Shown here: positions 25,227 through 34,795 of the stretch, piece after piece
Position numbering within the stretch: the stretch's first letter is position 1
Layout: each line of letters starts with the position of its first letter
Source of the DNA: Mixta intestinalis
GTDB taxonomy: Bacteria > Pseudomonadota > Gammaproteobacteria > Enterobacterales > Enterobacteriaceae
Reading direction: 5' to 3'
NCBI RefSeq assembly: GCF_009914055.1
Contig: NZ_CP028271.1
Span: forward strand, 930,001 to 994,000
Length of the DNA: 64,000 bases
Position numbers and translations under genes: made by a program
The notes under the pieces: generated by a model
Told to the model about the DNA's origin: nothing
Databases searched by the model: none
The model's input: the letters and a program-made list of their open reading frames with translations, nothing else

Positions 25227-25631
25227 ATGGCACTGCTTAACATTTTTGATATCGCCGGTTCGGCGATGACTGCACAGTCTCAGCGATTAAACGTAGCCGC
25301 CAGTAACCTGGCGAACGCCGACAGCGTAACCGGGCCAGACGGTCAGCCCTATGTGGCGAAACAGGTGGTGTTCCAGGTGGATGCCGCACCCGGCCAGGCG
25401 ACCGGCGGCGTGCGCGTGGCGCAGGTGGTGGAGGATCAAAGCCCGGCGAAGCTGGTATTCGATCCCGGCAACCCGCTGGCGGACGCCAAAGGCTACGTCA
25501 GGATGCCCAACGTCGACGTGGTCAGCGAGACGGTCAACAGCATGGCGGCATCGCGCAGCTATCAGGCGAACGTCGAGGTGCTGAACACCGTCAAGTCAAT
25601 GATGATGAAAACCCTGACCATGGGTCAATAA
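25227..25631 (+). CDS. flgC: Flagellar proximal rod protein FlgC
   Basis: FlgC is a proximal rod subunit that stacks on FlgB. The 134-residue product shows the shared N-terminal rod/hook block SQRLNVAASNLANADS and the C-terminal heptad helix PNVDVVSETVNSMAASRSYQANVEVLNTVKSMMMKTLTMGQ. That matches the E. coli protein in length and sequence. It lies three bases after flgB and 12 before flgD, within the same operon. Both terminal helices are expected to form the coiled-coil core of the rod. Confidence 0.95.
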   Translation: MALLNIFDIAGSAMTAQSQRLNVAASNLANADSVTGPDGQPYVAKQVVFQVDAAPGQATGGVRVAQVVEDQSPAKLVFDPGNPLADAKGYVRMPNVDVVSETVNSMAASRSYQANVEVLNTVKSMMMKTLTMGQ

Positions 25632-25643
25632 CGGAGAACAACC

Positions 25644-26318
25644 ATGGGCATAGCCGTTGGCGTTAATGAAAAGATCAATCCCAGCGTATTAACCAACAGT
25701 ACGGGCGCGTCAGCCAGCAGTAGCGCATCCGATCTGCAAAGTAACTTTTTGACCCTGCTGGTCACGCAGTTGAAAAACCAGGATCCCACTAATCCGATGG
25801 AAAACAACGAGCTGACCACGCAGCTGGCGCAGATCAATACCGTGAGCGGTATTGAGAAGCTGAACACCACGCTGGGCTCGATCTCCGGTCAGATCAACAG
25901 CAATCAGTCGATGCAGGCGTCTACCCTGATCGGTCACGGCGTGATGGTGCCGGGCACGCAGATTCTGGCAGGTAAGGGGCAGGCCACGCCGTTCGGCGTC
26001 GATCTGACGCGCGCCTCCACCAGCACCACCGCCACCATTACCGACGGCAGCGGCAAGGTTGTGCGCACGCTCGATCTGGGCGGCCTGACCGCAGGTGTCC
26101 ACAGCTTCTCATGGGATGGCACCCTGAGCGACGGCACCACCGCGCCGGATGGCAAATATAACGTCTCGATCGCCGCCAGCGACGGAACAGAACAGCTGGT
26201 GGCGCAGCCACTGAACTACGCCTTAGTGAACGGTGTTACCACCGATTCCAGCGGGGCAATTCTTGACCTTGGGACGATGGGCAACACCACGCTCGATAAA
26301 ATTCGTCAGATTCTCTAA
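25644..26318 (+). CDS. flgD: Flagellar hook capping protein FlgD
   Basis: FlgD is the scaffold cap at the tip of the growing hook that guides FlgE assembly and is later displaced. The 224-residue product has the conserved N-terminal FLTLLVTQLKNQDPTNPMENNELTTQLAQINTVSGIEKLN. That segment carries the export signal. A FlgD-type Ig/TTHA domain follows, with HSFSWDGTLSDGTTAPDGKY. AGAACAACC precedes the ATG. Length and layout fit the family, and nothing looks unusual. Confidence 0.95.
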   Translation: MGIAVGVNEKINPSVLTNSTGASASSSASDLQSNFLTLLVTQLKNQDPTNPMENNELTTQLAQINTVSGIEKLNTTLGSISGQINSNQSMQASTLIGHGVMVPGTQILAGKGQATPFGVDLTRASTSTTATITDGSGKVVRTLDLGGLTAGVHSFSWDGTLSDGTTAPDGKYNVSIAASDGTEQLVAQPLNYALVNGVTTDSSGAILDLGTMGNTTLDKIRQIL

Positions 26319-26348
26319 AAACGACACCAATTTATTCAGGAGTGACAC

Positions 26349-27548
26349 ATGGGCTTTTCACAAGCGGTCAGCGGCTTAAACGCGGCCTCCAGTAACCTCG
26401 ACGTTATCGGCAACAACATCTCCAACTCGGCGACGGCAGGTTTTAAATCGAGTACCGTCTCCTTTGCCGATATGTTCGCCGGTTCGAAAGTGGGCATGGG
26501 CGTAAAAGTGGCTGGCGTGATCCAGGACTTTAACGACGGCACCACCACCACCACCAGCCGTGGCCTGGATGTGGCGATCAGCCAGCAGGGCTTTTTCCGC
26601 ATGGCGGATGATAACGGTTCGGTTTATTACAGCCGCAACGGCCAGTTTATGCTGGATGAGAACCGCAACATCGTTAACATGCAGGGCATGAAGCTGACCG
26701 GCTACCCGGTCGCAGGCTCGCCGCCGACCGTGCAGACCGGTGCTAACCCGGTAGCGCTGAGCGTGCCGACCACCCAGATGACCGCCAGCGCGACCAGTAA
26801 AGGCAGTCTGGTTGCGAACCTGAACTCTTCGGACAGCGCCAAATCTGACGCCAGCTTCGCCGCTACCGATCCGACCAGCTATAACGCCAAGTCCTCCATG
26901 ACCACCTTCGATACGCTGGGTAACGCCCACACTATCGATCTCTACTTCGTAAAAACGTCGGACAATAACTGGAGCGTGCATCCGGTTGATTCCAGCACCG
27001 GCACCGCGACCACGCCGTTCACCATGAGCTTTAACCCAAACGGCATTATGACCAGCGCCGCCAGCCAGACCATCTCTATGGGCGCGCTGAACGGTTCTAA
27101 CGCACAGACCTTTACGCTCGATTTCACCAACAGCATGCAGCAGAACACCGGCGCGAATACCTTCGGTAACCCGACGCAGGATGGCTACAAGCCGGGCGAC
27201 CTGGTGAGCTATCAGATTAATAACGATGGCACGGTGGTCGGTAACTACTCCAACGAGAAATCGCAGGTGCTGGGCCAGATCGTGCTGGCGAATTTCGCGA
27301 ATGCGGAAGGGCTGAAATCGGAAGGTGACAACGTCTGGTCATCCACCGCGTCGTCCGGTCAGCCGCTGGTGGGCCTTGCCGGAACCGGCAACCTTGGCAC
27401 CCTGACCGCCGGTGCGCTGGAGTCTTCTAACGTCGATCTGAGTAAAGAACTGGTCAATATGATCGTCGCGCAACGTAACTATCAGTCCAACGCGCAGACC
27501 ATCAAAACCCAGGATCAGATCCTCAATACGCTGGTTAACCTGCGTTAA
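26349..27548 (+). CDS. flgE: Flagellar hook protein FlgE
   Basis: FlgE subunits form the flexible hook that joins rod and filament. The 399-residue product (about 402 in E. coli) has the N-terminal rod/hook motif LNAASSNLDVIGNNISNSATAGFKS. The variable surface domains lie in the middle, and the C-terminal helix is SSNVDLSKELVNMIVAQRNYQSNAQTIKTQDQILNTLVNLR. CAGGAGTGAC precedes the ATG. It is spaced 30 bases from flgD in the flg operon. Confidence 0.96.
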   Translation: MGFSQAVSGLNAASSNLDVIGNNISNSATAGFKSSTVSFADMFAGSKVGMGVKVAGVIQDFNDGTTTTTSRGLDVAISQQGFFRMADDNGSVYYSRNGQFMLDENRNIVNMQGMKLTGYPVAGSPPTVQTGANPVALSVPTTQMTASATSKGSLVANLNSSDSAKSDASFAATDPTSYNAKSSMTTFDTLGNAHTIDLYFVKTSDNNWSVHPVDSSTGTATTPFTMSFNPNGIMTSAASQTISMGALNGSNAQTFTLDFTNSMQQNTGANTFGNPTQDGYKPGDLVSYQINNDGTVVGNYSNEKSQVLGQIVLANFANAEGLKSEGDNVWSSTASSGQPLVGLAGTGNLGTLTAGALESSNVDLSKELVNMIVAQRNYQSNAQTIKTQDQILNTLVNLR

Positions 27549-27569
27549 TTCGGCTGACGGGATAGCGCT

Positions 27570-28328
27570 ATGGATCACGCGATTTATACCGCCATGGGCG
27601 CGGCAAGCCAGACGCTCAATATGCAGGCGGTAACGGCCAACAACCTGGCTAACGCTTCAACCCCCGGTTTTCGGGCGCAGCTTAACGCGCTGCGTGCGGT
27701 GCCGGTAGAAGGGCTTTCGCTGCCGACGCGCACGCTGGTGGCTGCCTCGACGCCCGGTGCCAATATGTCGCCAGGGGCGCTCGATTATACCCAGCGCCCG
27801 CTTGACGTGGCGGTGCAGCAGGATGGCTGGCTGGCGGTGCAGACCGCTGACGGCAGCGAGGCCTATACCCGCAACGGTAACATGCAGATCAGCCCCACCG
27901 GACAACTGACCATTCAGGGCAATCCGGTAATGGGCGATGGTGGACCGATTGCCGTGCCGCAGGGCGCGGAGATCACCATCGCTTCTGACGGCACGCTGAC
28001 CGCGCTTAATCCGGGCGATGCGCCCAACGCCACGGTACAGCTGGGGCGTCTGAAACTGGTGAAGGCGACCGGTCAGGAAGTCGTGCGCGGCGATGACGGC
28101 ATGTTCCGTCTGACGCCAGCGGCACAGGCGCGCTTAGGCACGGTACTGCAAAACGACCCGACGGTGCAGGTGATGCCCGGCGTGCTGGAAGGCAGCAACG
28201 TTAAGCCGGTAGAAACCATGGTCGACATGATCGCCAACGCCCGCCGCTTCGAGATGCAGATGAAAGTGATCTCCAGCGTCGATGAAAACGAACAACGCGC
28301 CAATCAACTGCTCAATATGAGCAGCTAA
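27570..28328 (+). CDS. flgF: Flagellar proximal rod protein FlgF
   Basis: FlgF is a rod subunit between the proximal FlgB/C stack and the distal FlgG rod. The 252-residue product has MQAVTANNLANASTPGFRAQLNALR at the N-terminus. It contains the FlgE/F/G core with YTRNGNMQISPTGQLTIQGNPVMGDGGPI, and the C-terminal helix MVDMIANARRFEMQMKVISSVDENEQRANQLLNM. It stands 21 bases after flgE in the same operon. Family length and motifs are complete. Confidence 0.95.
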   Translation: MDHAIYTAMGAASQTLNMQAVTANNLANASTPGFRAQLNALRAVPVEGLSLPTRTLVAASTPGANMSPGALDYTQRPLDVAVQQDGWLAVQTADGSEAYTRNGNMQISPTGQLTIQGNPVMGDGGPIAVPQGAEITIASDGTLTALNPGDAPNATVQLGRLKLVKATGQEVVRGDDGMFRLTPAAQARLGTVLQNDPTVQVMPGVLEGSNVKPVETMVDMIANARRFEMQMKVISSVDENEQRANQLLNMSS

Positions 28329-28345
28329 GGCGAGAGGAAAACAGC

Positions 28346-29128
28346 ATGATCAGCTCCTTATGGATCGCCAAAACCGGTCTTGACGCCCAGCAAACCAATA
28401 TGGACGTTATCGCCAACAACCTGGCTAACGTCAGCACCAACGGCTTTAAGCGTTCGCGCGCGGTGTTTGAAGATCTGATGTATCAAACCATGCGCCAGCC
28501 GGGCGCGCAGTCTTCTGAGCAAACCACGCTGCCGTCCGGTTTGCAGATCGGTACCGGCGTGCGTCCGGTGGCGACCGAGCGCCTGCATACCCAGGGCAAC
28601 CTGTCGAAAACCGACAACTCAAAAGATGTGGCGATTAACGGTCAGGGCTTCTTTCAGGTACAGATGCCGGATGGCACCCTGGCCTATACCCGCGATGGCG
28701 CTTTCCAGGTAGACCAGAACGGTCAGCTGGTTACCAACGCCGGTTTTCCGGTGCAGCCGGGTATCACCATTCCCGCTAATTCCCTGAGCATCTCTATCGG
28801 GCGTGACGGCGTGGTTAGCGTGACCCAGCAGGGTCAGGCGCAGCCGGTACAGGTTGGTCAGCTAACGCTGAGCACTTTTATTAACGATACCGGTCTGGAG
28901 AGCGTCGGCGAGAACCTTTACCGCGAAACTCAGGCTTCCGGCGCGCCCACCGACAGCACGCCAGGCCTGAACGGCGCGGGCCTGCTGTATCAGGGCTATG
29001 TGGAAACCTCTAACGTTAACGTGGCGGAAGAGCTGGTCAGCATGATCCAGACGCAGCGCGCCTATGAGATCAACAGTAAAGCCATTACCACCTCCGATCA
29101 GATGCTGCAAAAACTGACGCAGGTATAA
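28346..29128 (+). CDS. flgG: Flagellar distal rod protein FlgG
   Basis: FlgG forms the distal rod that crosses the peptidoglycan and outer membrane. The 260-residue product, equal in length to E. coli FlgG, carries QQTNMDVIANNLANVSTNGFKRSRAVFEDLMYQT and ends with VAEELVSMIQTQRAYEINSKAITTSDQMLQKLTQV. GAGAGGAAAAC precedes the ATG. A 77-base gap to flgH contains a GC-rich inverted stretch but no clear terminator, so the operon probably continues. Confidence 0.96.
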   Translation: MISSLWIAKTGLDAQQTNMDVIANNLANVSTNGFKRSRAVFEDLMYQTMRQPGAQSSEQTTLPSGLQIGTGVRPVATERLHTQGNLSKTDNSKDVAINGQGFFQVQMPDGTLAYTRDGAFQVDQNGQLVTNAGFPVQPGITIPANSLSISIGRDGVVSVTQQGQAQPVQVGQLTLSTFINDTGLESVGENLYRETQASGAPTDSTPGLNGAGLLYQGYVETSNVNVAEELVSMIQTQRAYEINSKAITTSDQMLQKLTQV

Positions 29129-29205
29129 GGGTAAACGCGCGCAGACGCACCGGCGGGGCGCAGGCTCCGCCAACGCAGAGTGAAATAATGAAAGGTATAC
29201 AGGTC

Positions 29206-29910
29206 ATGGCGAAGCAATACGCATTTAAGCCTCGACATTGGGCACTCGCCGCGCTGGTGATTGCCCTTAACGGTTGCGCCTTAGTTCCCCGTAAACCGCT
29301 GGTCGATGGCCCGACAACGGCCCAGCCGATGCCAGCCATGCCGCCAGTGGTGAACGGCTCGATTTTTCAGGGGGTGATGCCGATGAACTATGGCTATCAG
29401 CCGCTGTTTGAGGATCGTCGCCCGCGTAATATCGGCGACACCCTGACTATCGTATTGCAGGAAAACGTCAGCGCCAGCAAGAGTTCCTCCGCTAACGCCA
29501 GCCGCGACGGCAGCGCCAGCATCGGCCTCAATGCCGTACCGCGCGCGCTGGAAGGGCTGCTCGGCGGTGATAAAACCGCGCTGGATGCCTCAGGCAAAAA
29601 TGATTTCGCTGGCAAAGGTGGTGCCTCCGCCAATAACACCTTTACCGGCACCATTACGGTTACCGTCAATCAGGTGCTGCCGAACGGCAACCTGAAAGTG
29701 GTTGGTGAGAAACAGATCGAGATTAACCAGGGCACCGAATTTATTCGTTTCTCTGGCGTGGTCAACCCGCGCACCATCAGCGGCAGCAACACCGTGGTGT
29801 CAACGCAGGTGGCCGATGCCCGCATTGAGTATGTCGGCAACGGTTATATCAATGAAGCGCAGAACATGGGTTGGCTCCAGCGTTTCTTCCTGAACATCTC
29901 ACCGATGTAA
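29206..29910 (+). CDS. flgH: Flagellar L-ring lipoprotein FlgH
   Basis: FlgH is the outer-membrane lipoprotein that forms the L-ring bushing around the rod. The mature protein begins at the Cys of lipobox LNGCALVP. It shows the family blocks YGYQPLFEDRRPRNIGDTLTIVLQENVSASKSSSANASRDG and INQGTEFIRFSGVVNPRTISGSN, ending MGWLQRFFLNISPM. The start is uncertain. An ATG at 29206 gives a normal short leader with AAAGG ten bases upstream; one at 29188 would add six residues with a weaker site. No function-relevant residue is missing. Confidence 0.93.
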   Translation: MAKQYAFKPRHWALAALVIALNGCALVPRKPLVDGPTTAQPMPAMPPVVNGSIFQGVMPMNYGYQPLFEDRRPRNIGDTLTIVLQENVSASKSSSANASRDGSASIGLNAVPRALEGLLGGDKTALDASGKNDFAGKGGASANNTFTGTITVTVNQVLPNGNLKVVGEKQIEINQGTEFIRFSGVVNPRTISGSNTVVSTQVADARIEYVGNGYINEAQNMGWLQRFFLNISPM

Positions 29911-29919
29911 GAGGCTTTT

Positions 29920-31029
29920 ATGTCACAGTCACGCATTATTCACATCGCGCTCGCGCTGCTGCTGTCAGGCGTCAGCGCCTTTGCCAGCGCCGACCGCATC
30001 CGCGATCTCACCACGATCCAGGGCGTTCGCGATAACCAGCTGATCGGCTACGGTCTGGTGGTGGGCCTTGACGGCACCGGCGACCAGACGGCACAAACGC
30101 CTTTTACCACCCAGTCGCTGAACAACATGCTGTCGCAGCTCGGTATTACCGTGCCGACCGGCACCAATATGCAGCTGAAAAATGTCGCGGCGGTGATGGT
30201 GACCGCCAACCTGCCCGCCTTTGGTCGCCAGGGACAGCAGATCGACGTGGTGGTTTCCTCACTGGGCAACGCCAAAAGCCTGCGCGGCGGTACGCTGCTG
30301 ATGACGCCGCTGAAGGGCGTCGATAACCAGGTCTATGCGCTGGCGCAGGGCAATATTTTAGTCGGTGGCGCGGGCGCGTCAGCAGGCGGCTCCAGCGTGC
30401 AGGTTAACCAGCTGAACGGCGGACGCATTACCGGCGGCGCGACCATCGAGCGCGAAATTCAGAGCAATTTCGGTACCCAGGGCACGCTTAACCTCCAGCT
30501 GAACGAAGAAGATTTCAGCATGGCGCAGCGTATCAGCGACGCGATTAACGGGCGCGGCTACGGCTCGGCGATGCCGCTTGATGCCCGTACCGTTCAGGTG
30601 CGCGTGCCGATGAATAACAGCTCGCAGGTACGTTTGCTGGCCGATATTCAGAATATCGATGTCTCGGTACCGGTGCAGGATGCCAAAGTGATTATCAACT
30701 CGCGTACCGGCTCGGTGGTAATGAACCGTGAGGTATCGCTCAGCTCCTGTGCGGTGGCGCAGGGCAACCTGTCGGTCACGGTTAATCAGCAGCAGAACGT
30801 TAGCCAGCCGAATACGCCGCTGGCGGGTGGACAGACGGTGGTAACGCCGCAGACCCAGATCGATTTGCGTCAGGAAGGCGGCGCGCTGCAACGCGTCAAT
30901 GCCAGCGCTAACCTGAACAGCGTGGTGCGGGCGCTAAACGCGCTTGGCGCGACGCCGATGGATCTGATGTCCATTCTTCAGTCAATGCAGAGCGCCGGTT
31001 GCCTGCGCGCCAAACTGGAAATCATCTGA
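29920..31029 (+). CDS. flgI: Flagellar P-ring protein FlgI
   Basis: FlgI forms the P-ring in the peptidoglycan layer, helped by FlgA. The 369-residue product has a cleavable signal peptide (HIALALLLSGVSAFASA). The mature protein opens with DRIRDLTTIQGVRDNQLIGYGLVVGLDGTGDQT, near-identical to E. coli. The final helix region MDLMSILQSMQSAGCLRAKLEII is also conserved, and two Cys residues that form the known intramolecular disulfide are present. Its TGA overlaps the flgJ ATG by one base. Confidence 0.96.
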   Translation: MSQSRIIHIALALLLSGVSAFASADRIRDLTTIQGVRDNQLIGYGLVVGLDGTGDQTAQTPFTTQSLNNMLSQLGITVPTGTNMQLKNVAAVMVTANLPAFGRQGQQIDVVVSSLGNAKSLRGGTLLMTPLKGVDNQVYALAQGNILVGGAGASAGGSSVQVNQLNGGRITGGATIEREIQSNFGTQGTLNLQLNEEDFSMAQRISDAINGRGYGSAMPLDARTVQVRVPMNNSSQVRLLADIQNIDVSVPVQDAKVIINSRTGSVVMNREVSLSSCAVAQGNLSVTVNQQQNVSQPNTPLAGGQTVVTPQTQIDLRQEGGALQRVNASANLNSVVRALNALGATPMDLMSILQSMQSAGCLRAKLEII

Positions 31030-31997
31030 TGAACGATACGCGATCGGTAGCGAGCGCCGCCTGGGACAGCCAGGCGCTCAACGAACTGAAACGTCAGGCG
31101 GGCAGCGATCCACAGGGAAAGGCGCTCCAGGTGGCGAAGCAGGTTGAGGGCATGTTTGTGCAGATGATGCTGAAAAGCATGCGTCAGGCACTGCCGCAGG
31201 ATGGCCTGTTAAGCACCGAACAGTCGCGCATGTTTACTTCGATGTATGACCAGCAAATTGCGCAGGAGATAGGCAATAAAGGGCTGGGGCTGGCGGATAC
31301 CATTGTAAAACAGATGATGCCCGCCCAGGCACCCGACGAGCGCGCCGGCAGCGTGCCGATGCCGCTCGATCGCTCGGTGATTATCAATACGCTGGCGCCG
31401 AAGCAGCTGGAACAGATGCAGACGCAAATGCTGCAACTGGTGCAGCGTGCGGTGCCGAAACTACCGCAGCCTACCGAAAGCGCGCCGCTCAGCGGCGACA
31501 GCGGCGATTTTATTGCCCAGCTGATGCAGCCCGCGCAGCAGGCGAGCGCGCAGAGCGGGATACCGCATCAGCTGATCCTCGCCCAGGCGGCGCTGGAATC
31601 GGGCTGGGGGCAGCGTCAGATCCTGACGCAGGAGGGCAAGCCGAGCTACAACCTGTTTGGCATCAAGGCTAGCGGTAGCTGGCAGGGTAAAACTACCGAA
31701 ATCACTACCACGGAATATGAAAACGGCGTGGCGAAAAAGGTGAAGGCGGCGTTCCGCGTCTATGACTCTTACCTCGATGCGCTCACCGACTACGTTAACC
31801 TGCTGAGTAAGAATCCACGCTATGCGGCGGTGAAGGGCGCGAAAAGCGCGGAAGAGGGCGCGCATGCCTTACAGGCGGCGGGCTACGCGACCGATCCGAA
31901 ATATGCCAAAAAGCTGGTGGGGATGATTCAGCAGTTTAAGAACCTCGGTGAAAAAGTTGTTAAAGCCTACGGTAAGGATATGGGCGATCTGTTCTGA
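31029..31997 (+). CDS. flgJ: Rod assembly protein and peptidoglycan hydrolase FlgJ
   Basis: FlgJ caps the growing rod and cuts a hole in the peptidoglycan for it. The 322-residue product has an N-terminal rod-cap domain (about residues 1-140, QVEGMFVQMMLKSMRQALPQDGLLS). The C-terminal muramidase of glycoside hydrolase family 73 starts near residue 155 and has the catalytic Glu in LAQAALESGWGQ and the downstream YDSYLDALTDYVNLL. I take the ATG that overlaps the flgI stop (TGATG); a longer upstream frame lies inside flgI. It is the last gene of the flgB operon. Confidence 0.95.
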   Translation: MNDTRSVASAAWDSQALNELKRQAGSDPQGKALQVAKQVEGMFVQMMLKSMRQALPQDGLLSTEQSRMFTSMYDQQIAQEIGNKGLGLADTIVKQMMPAQAPDERAGSVPMPLDRSVIINTLAPKQLEQMQTQMLQLVQRAVPKLPQPTESAPLSGDSGDFIAQLMQPAQQASAQSGIPHQLILAQAALESGWGQRQILTQEGKPSYNLFGIKASGSWQGKTTEITTTEYENGVAKKVKAAFRVYDSYLDALTDYVNLLSKNPRYAAVKGAKSAEEGAHALQAAGYATDPKYAKKLVGMIQQFKNLGEKVVKAYGKDMGDLF

Positions 31998-32005
31998 TTT
32001 TTTAC

Positions 32006-32032
32006 TCAAGTTTCACTTAAGCACGCCGATAA
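32006..32032 (+). promoter_or_regulatory. Sigma-28 (FliA) promoter of flgKL
   Basis: TCAA - 15 bases - GCCGATAA matches the FliA consensus exactly in the -10 box and by three of four in the -35 box. It lies 90 bases before flgK and gives late-class expression of the hook-filament junction genes. Confidence 0.9.
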
Positions 32033-32122
32033 CCACAGCAGGCCAGAGAGCGTGAAACCGCGTCTCTGGCACCTGATTCGTTGACTGCCGCCCGGCGCGT
32101 GACCGGGACAAAAGGAACCGAC

Positions 32123-33760
32123 ATGTCCAGCTTAATTAACTCCGCAACGAGCGGACTGAGCGCCGCGCAGGCCGCGCTGAATACCACCAGTAATAACATC
32201 AGCAATTACAACGTGGCGGGCTATTCGCGTCAGACGGCAGAAATCTCATCGCTGCCCAGCACCCTGCGCGGCGGCAGCTACTATGGCAATGGCGTCACCA
32301 TCAGCGGCGTCCATCGCGAATATGATGAGTTTATTACCGGCCAGCTGCGCAGCGCCTCCGCGCTGAATAGCGGTATTACCTCGCAGTATAACCAGATCTC
32401 TAATATCGACGATCTGATGTCCAGCTCCTCTAACAGCCTGTCCAGCACGCTGTCAGATTTCTTTACCACCGTGCAGAACGTGGTAAGCAACGCGGACGAT
32501 CCTTCCGCGCGTCAGACGCTGCTGGGTAAAGCGGCAGGGCTGGTTAACCAGTTCAACGTCACCGATCAATATCTGCGTAATATGGATGCCAGCGTTAACA
32601 GCAGCCTGGCGTCTTCCGTACAGCAGATCAACAGCTACAGTAGCCAGATCGCTAATCTGAACACGCAGATCGGCAAACTACAGGCGGCGGGCGCGGGTGC
32701 CGATCCTAACAGCCTGATGGATCAGCGTGATGCGCTGGTTAACAAGCTAAACGATCTGGTGGGCGTTAACGTCTCAAAACAGGACGGCAGCTACATTGTA
32801 TCGATGTCCAATGGCCTGGCGCTGGTCAACGGTTCTGACAGTAATCAGCTGGTAGCGATGGCCTCCAGCAGCGATCCGGCGCGTACTACCGTCGGCTACG
32901 TGGATAAAACCGCCGGCAACGTTGAGATCCCGGAAAGCCTGATTAACAGCGGATCGCTGGGTGGCCTGCTGAAATTCCGCAATGAAGATCTCGACTCGGC
33001 GCGCAACAAGCTGAACCAGCTGGCGCTCAACTTCGCCGACAGCTTCAATACCCAGCATAAAGCGGGCTATGACAGTGAAGGCAATGCGGGCGTGGATTTC
33101 TTCTCCATCGGCACGCCCTCGGTAGTCAGCAACAGCAAAAACGGCTCCGCCGTTACTCTCACCGCCAGCTGGGACGACGCCAGCAAGGCGCAGGCTACCG
33201 ATTATAAAGTGACCTGGGACGGCAATAACTGGAATGTGAAACGCCTGTCGGACAATACCAGCGTCAGCGCAACGCTGGACGCTAACGGCAAGCTTAATTT
33301 CGATGGCCTACAGGTAACGCCTTCCGGCACGCCTGCGGCTAAAGACAGTTTCGTGGTGAAGCCGGTCAGCAACGCCATCGTTAATATGGGCGTGGCGATT
33401 ACCAATGAAACGCAGATTGCCGCAGCTTCGGCACCCGGCGGCGACAGTGATAACCGCAACGCCCAGAGCCTGCTCGATTTGCAGAGTAAAAACCTGGTTA
33501 ACGGCAACGCGACGCTGGCACAGGCTTATGCCAGCTTGGTTAGCGATATTGGTAATAAAACCAATACGCTGAAAACCACTAGCGACACGCAAACCAACGT
33601 GGTGAAACAGCTGACTACGCGTCAGCAGTCCGTTTCCGGCGTCAACCTCGATGAAGAGTATATCAACCTGCAACGTTACCAGCAGTATTACATGGCAAAC
33701 GCCCAGGTTTTGCAGACGGCGTCCGCTATTTTTGATGCCCTGATCGGCATTCGTGGCTAA
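32123..33760 (+). CDS. flgK: Hook-filament junction protein 1, FlgK
   Basis: FlgK is the first junction protein (HAP1) between hook and filament, exported with the aid of FlgN. The 545-residue product has the conserved N-terminal LINSATSGLSAAQAALNTTSNNISNYNVAGYSRQ. The D1 coiled-coil helices and a variable central domain follow, and the C-terminus is GVNLDEEYINLQRYQQYYMANAQVLQTASAIFDALIGIRG. The start follows AAGGAACC. An upstream in-frame codon would add 14 residues before this ribosome site. A sigma-28 promoter precedes it. Confidence 0.96.
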   Translation: MSSLINSATSGLSAAQAALNTTSNNISNYNVAGYSRQTAEISSLPSTLRGGSYYGNGVTISGVHREYDEFITGQLRSASALNSGITSQYNQISNIDDLMSSSSNSLSSTLSDFFTTVQNVVSNADDPSARQTLLGKAAGLVNQFNVTDQYLRNMDASVNSSLASSVQQINSYSSQIANLNTQIGKLQAAGAGADPNSLMDQRDALVNKLNDLVGVNVSKQDGSYIVSMSNGLALVNGSDSNQLVAMASSSDPARTTVGYVDKTAGNVEIPESLINSGSLGGLLKFRNEDLDSARNKLNQLALNFADSFNTQHKAGYDSEGNAGVDFFSIGTPSVVSNSKNGSAVTLTASWDDASKAQATDYKVTWDGNNWNVKRLSDNTSVSATLDANGKLNFDGLQVTPSGTPAAKDSFVVKPVSNAIVNMGVAITNETQIAAASAPGGDSDNRNAQSLLDLQSKNLVNGNATLAQAYASLVSDIGNKTNTLKTTSDTQTNVVKQLTTRQQSVSGVNLDEEYINLQRYQQYYMANAQVLQTASAIFDALIGIRG

Positions 33761-33785
33761 CTGAATTGATGAAGGAATAATCACC

Positions 33786-34751
33786 ATGCGACTCAGCACC
33801 AGCATGATGTATGACCAGCAGCTGCGCGGCGTGACTAATGCGCAGTCGGGCTGGTTAAAGGCGGGCGAGCAGCTCTCCACCGGCAAACGGGTGGTTAACC
33901 CATCTGACGATCCGCTGGCGGCGGCGCAGGCGGTGGTGCTCTCTCAGGCGCAGGCGGAAAACAGCCAGTACAAGCTGGCGCGTACTTTCGCCAATCAAAG
34001 CGTATCGCTGGAGGAGAGCGTTTTACAGAACGTGACCACCACCGTACAGAGCGCGCAGTCGTTGATTGTGGCAGCAGGCAACGGCTCGCTTTCCGATGAT
34101 GACCGCGCCTCCTATGCGACGCAACTGGAAGGTGTACGCGCTCAGCTGCTGAACCTGGCGAACAGTACTGACGGCAACGGGCGCTATATTTTCGCTGGTT
34201 ACAAGAGCGACAGCGCGCCTTTTACTGAAGATGCCAACGGCAGCGTGATCTACAACGGTGGCACCAATGCTATCACGCAGAAAGTGGATGCCAGCCGCAC
34301 GATGACCACCAGCCATACCGGCGAGCAGGTTTTTCTGTCGCTGACCAGCAATGCGGTAAAAGAGCCGAATAACGGCGTCAGCGAGAAAAACATTTTCGCT
34401 ACGCTGGATACGGCGATTGATGCATTAAAGCAGCCGATTCAGAACGGCGACGACGCGGCAAAAGCGGCCTCAAAGGATGCGCTGGATAAAACCACGCGCG
34501 GCCTGAGCAATTCGTTAAACAACATTCTTGCGGTACGCTCTGAGCTGGGTACTCAGCTGGATGAACTGGATAAGCTGGATAGCCTGGGCGAAGATCGTAG
34601 CACGCTACAGGCCTCTAAAATGAGTTCGCTGGTGGATGTCGACTATGCCAGCGCTATCTCCAGTTACGTGATGCAGCAATCCGCGTTACAGGCTTCTTAT
34701 AAGACCTTCAGCGATATGTCACAGATGTCATTGTTTCAGATGAACCGTTAA
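33786..34751 (+). CDS. flgL: Hook-filament junction protein 3, FlgL
   Basis: FlgL (HAP3) is the second junction protein, between FlgK and the flagellin filament. The 321-residue product (317 in E. coli) has flagellin-like terminal helices: MRLSTSMMYDQQLRGVTNAQSGWLKAGEQLSTGKRVVNPSDDPLAAAQA at the start and DVDYASAISSYVMQQSALQASYKTFSDMSQMSLFQMNR at the end. GAAGGAATAATC precedes the ATG. It is co-transcribed with flgK, 25 bases apart, and closed by a strong terminator. In E. coli the flgL 3' region yields a small RNA, and whether that holds here is unknown. Confidence 0.96.
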   Translation: MRLSTSMMYDQQLRGVTNAQSGWLKAGEQLSTGKRVVNPSDDPLAAAQAVVLSQAQAENSQYKLARTFANQSVSLEESVLQNVTTTVQSAQSLIVAAGNGSLSDDDRASYATQLEGVRAQLLNLANSTDGNGRYIFAGYKSDSAPFTEDANGSVIYNGGTNAITQKVDASRTMTTSHTGEQVFLSLTSNAVKEPNNGVSEKNIFATLDTAIDALKQPIQNGDDAAKAASKDALDKTTRGLSNSLNNILAVRSELGTQLDELDKLDSLGEDRSTLQASKMSSLVDVDYASAISSYVMQQSALQASYKTFSDMSQMSLFQMNR

Positions 34752-34795
34752 TTCTTTTGTTTTTGAACGCGCTTAACCGGGCTCGTTCAGTTTTA

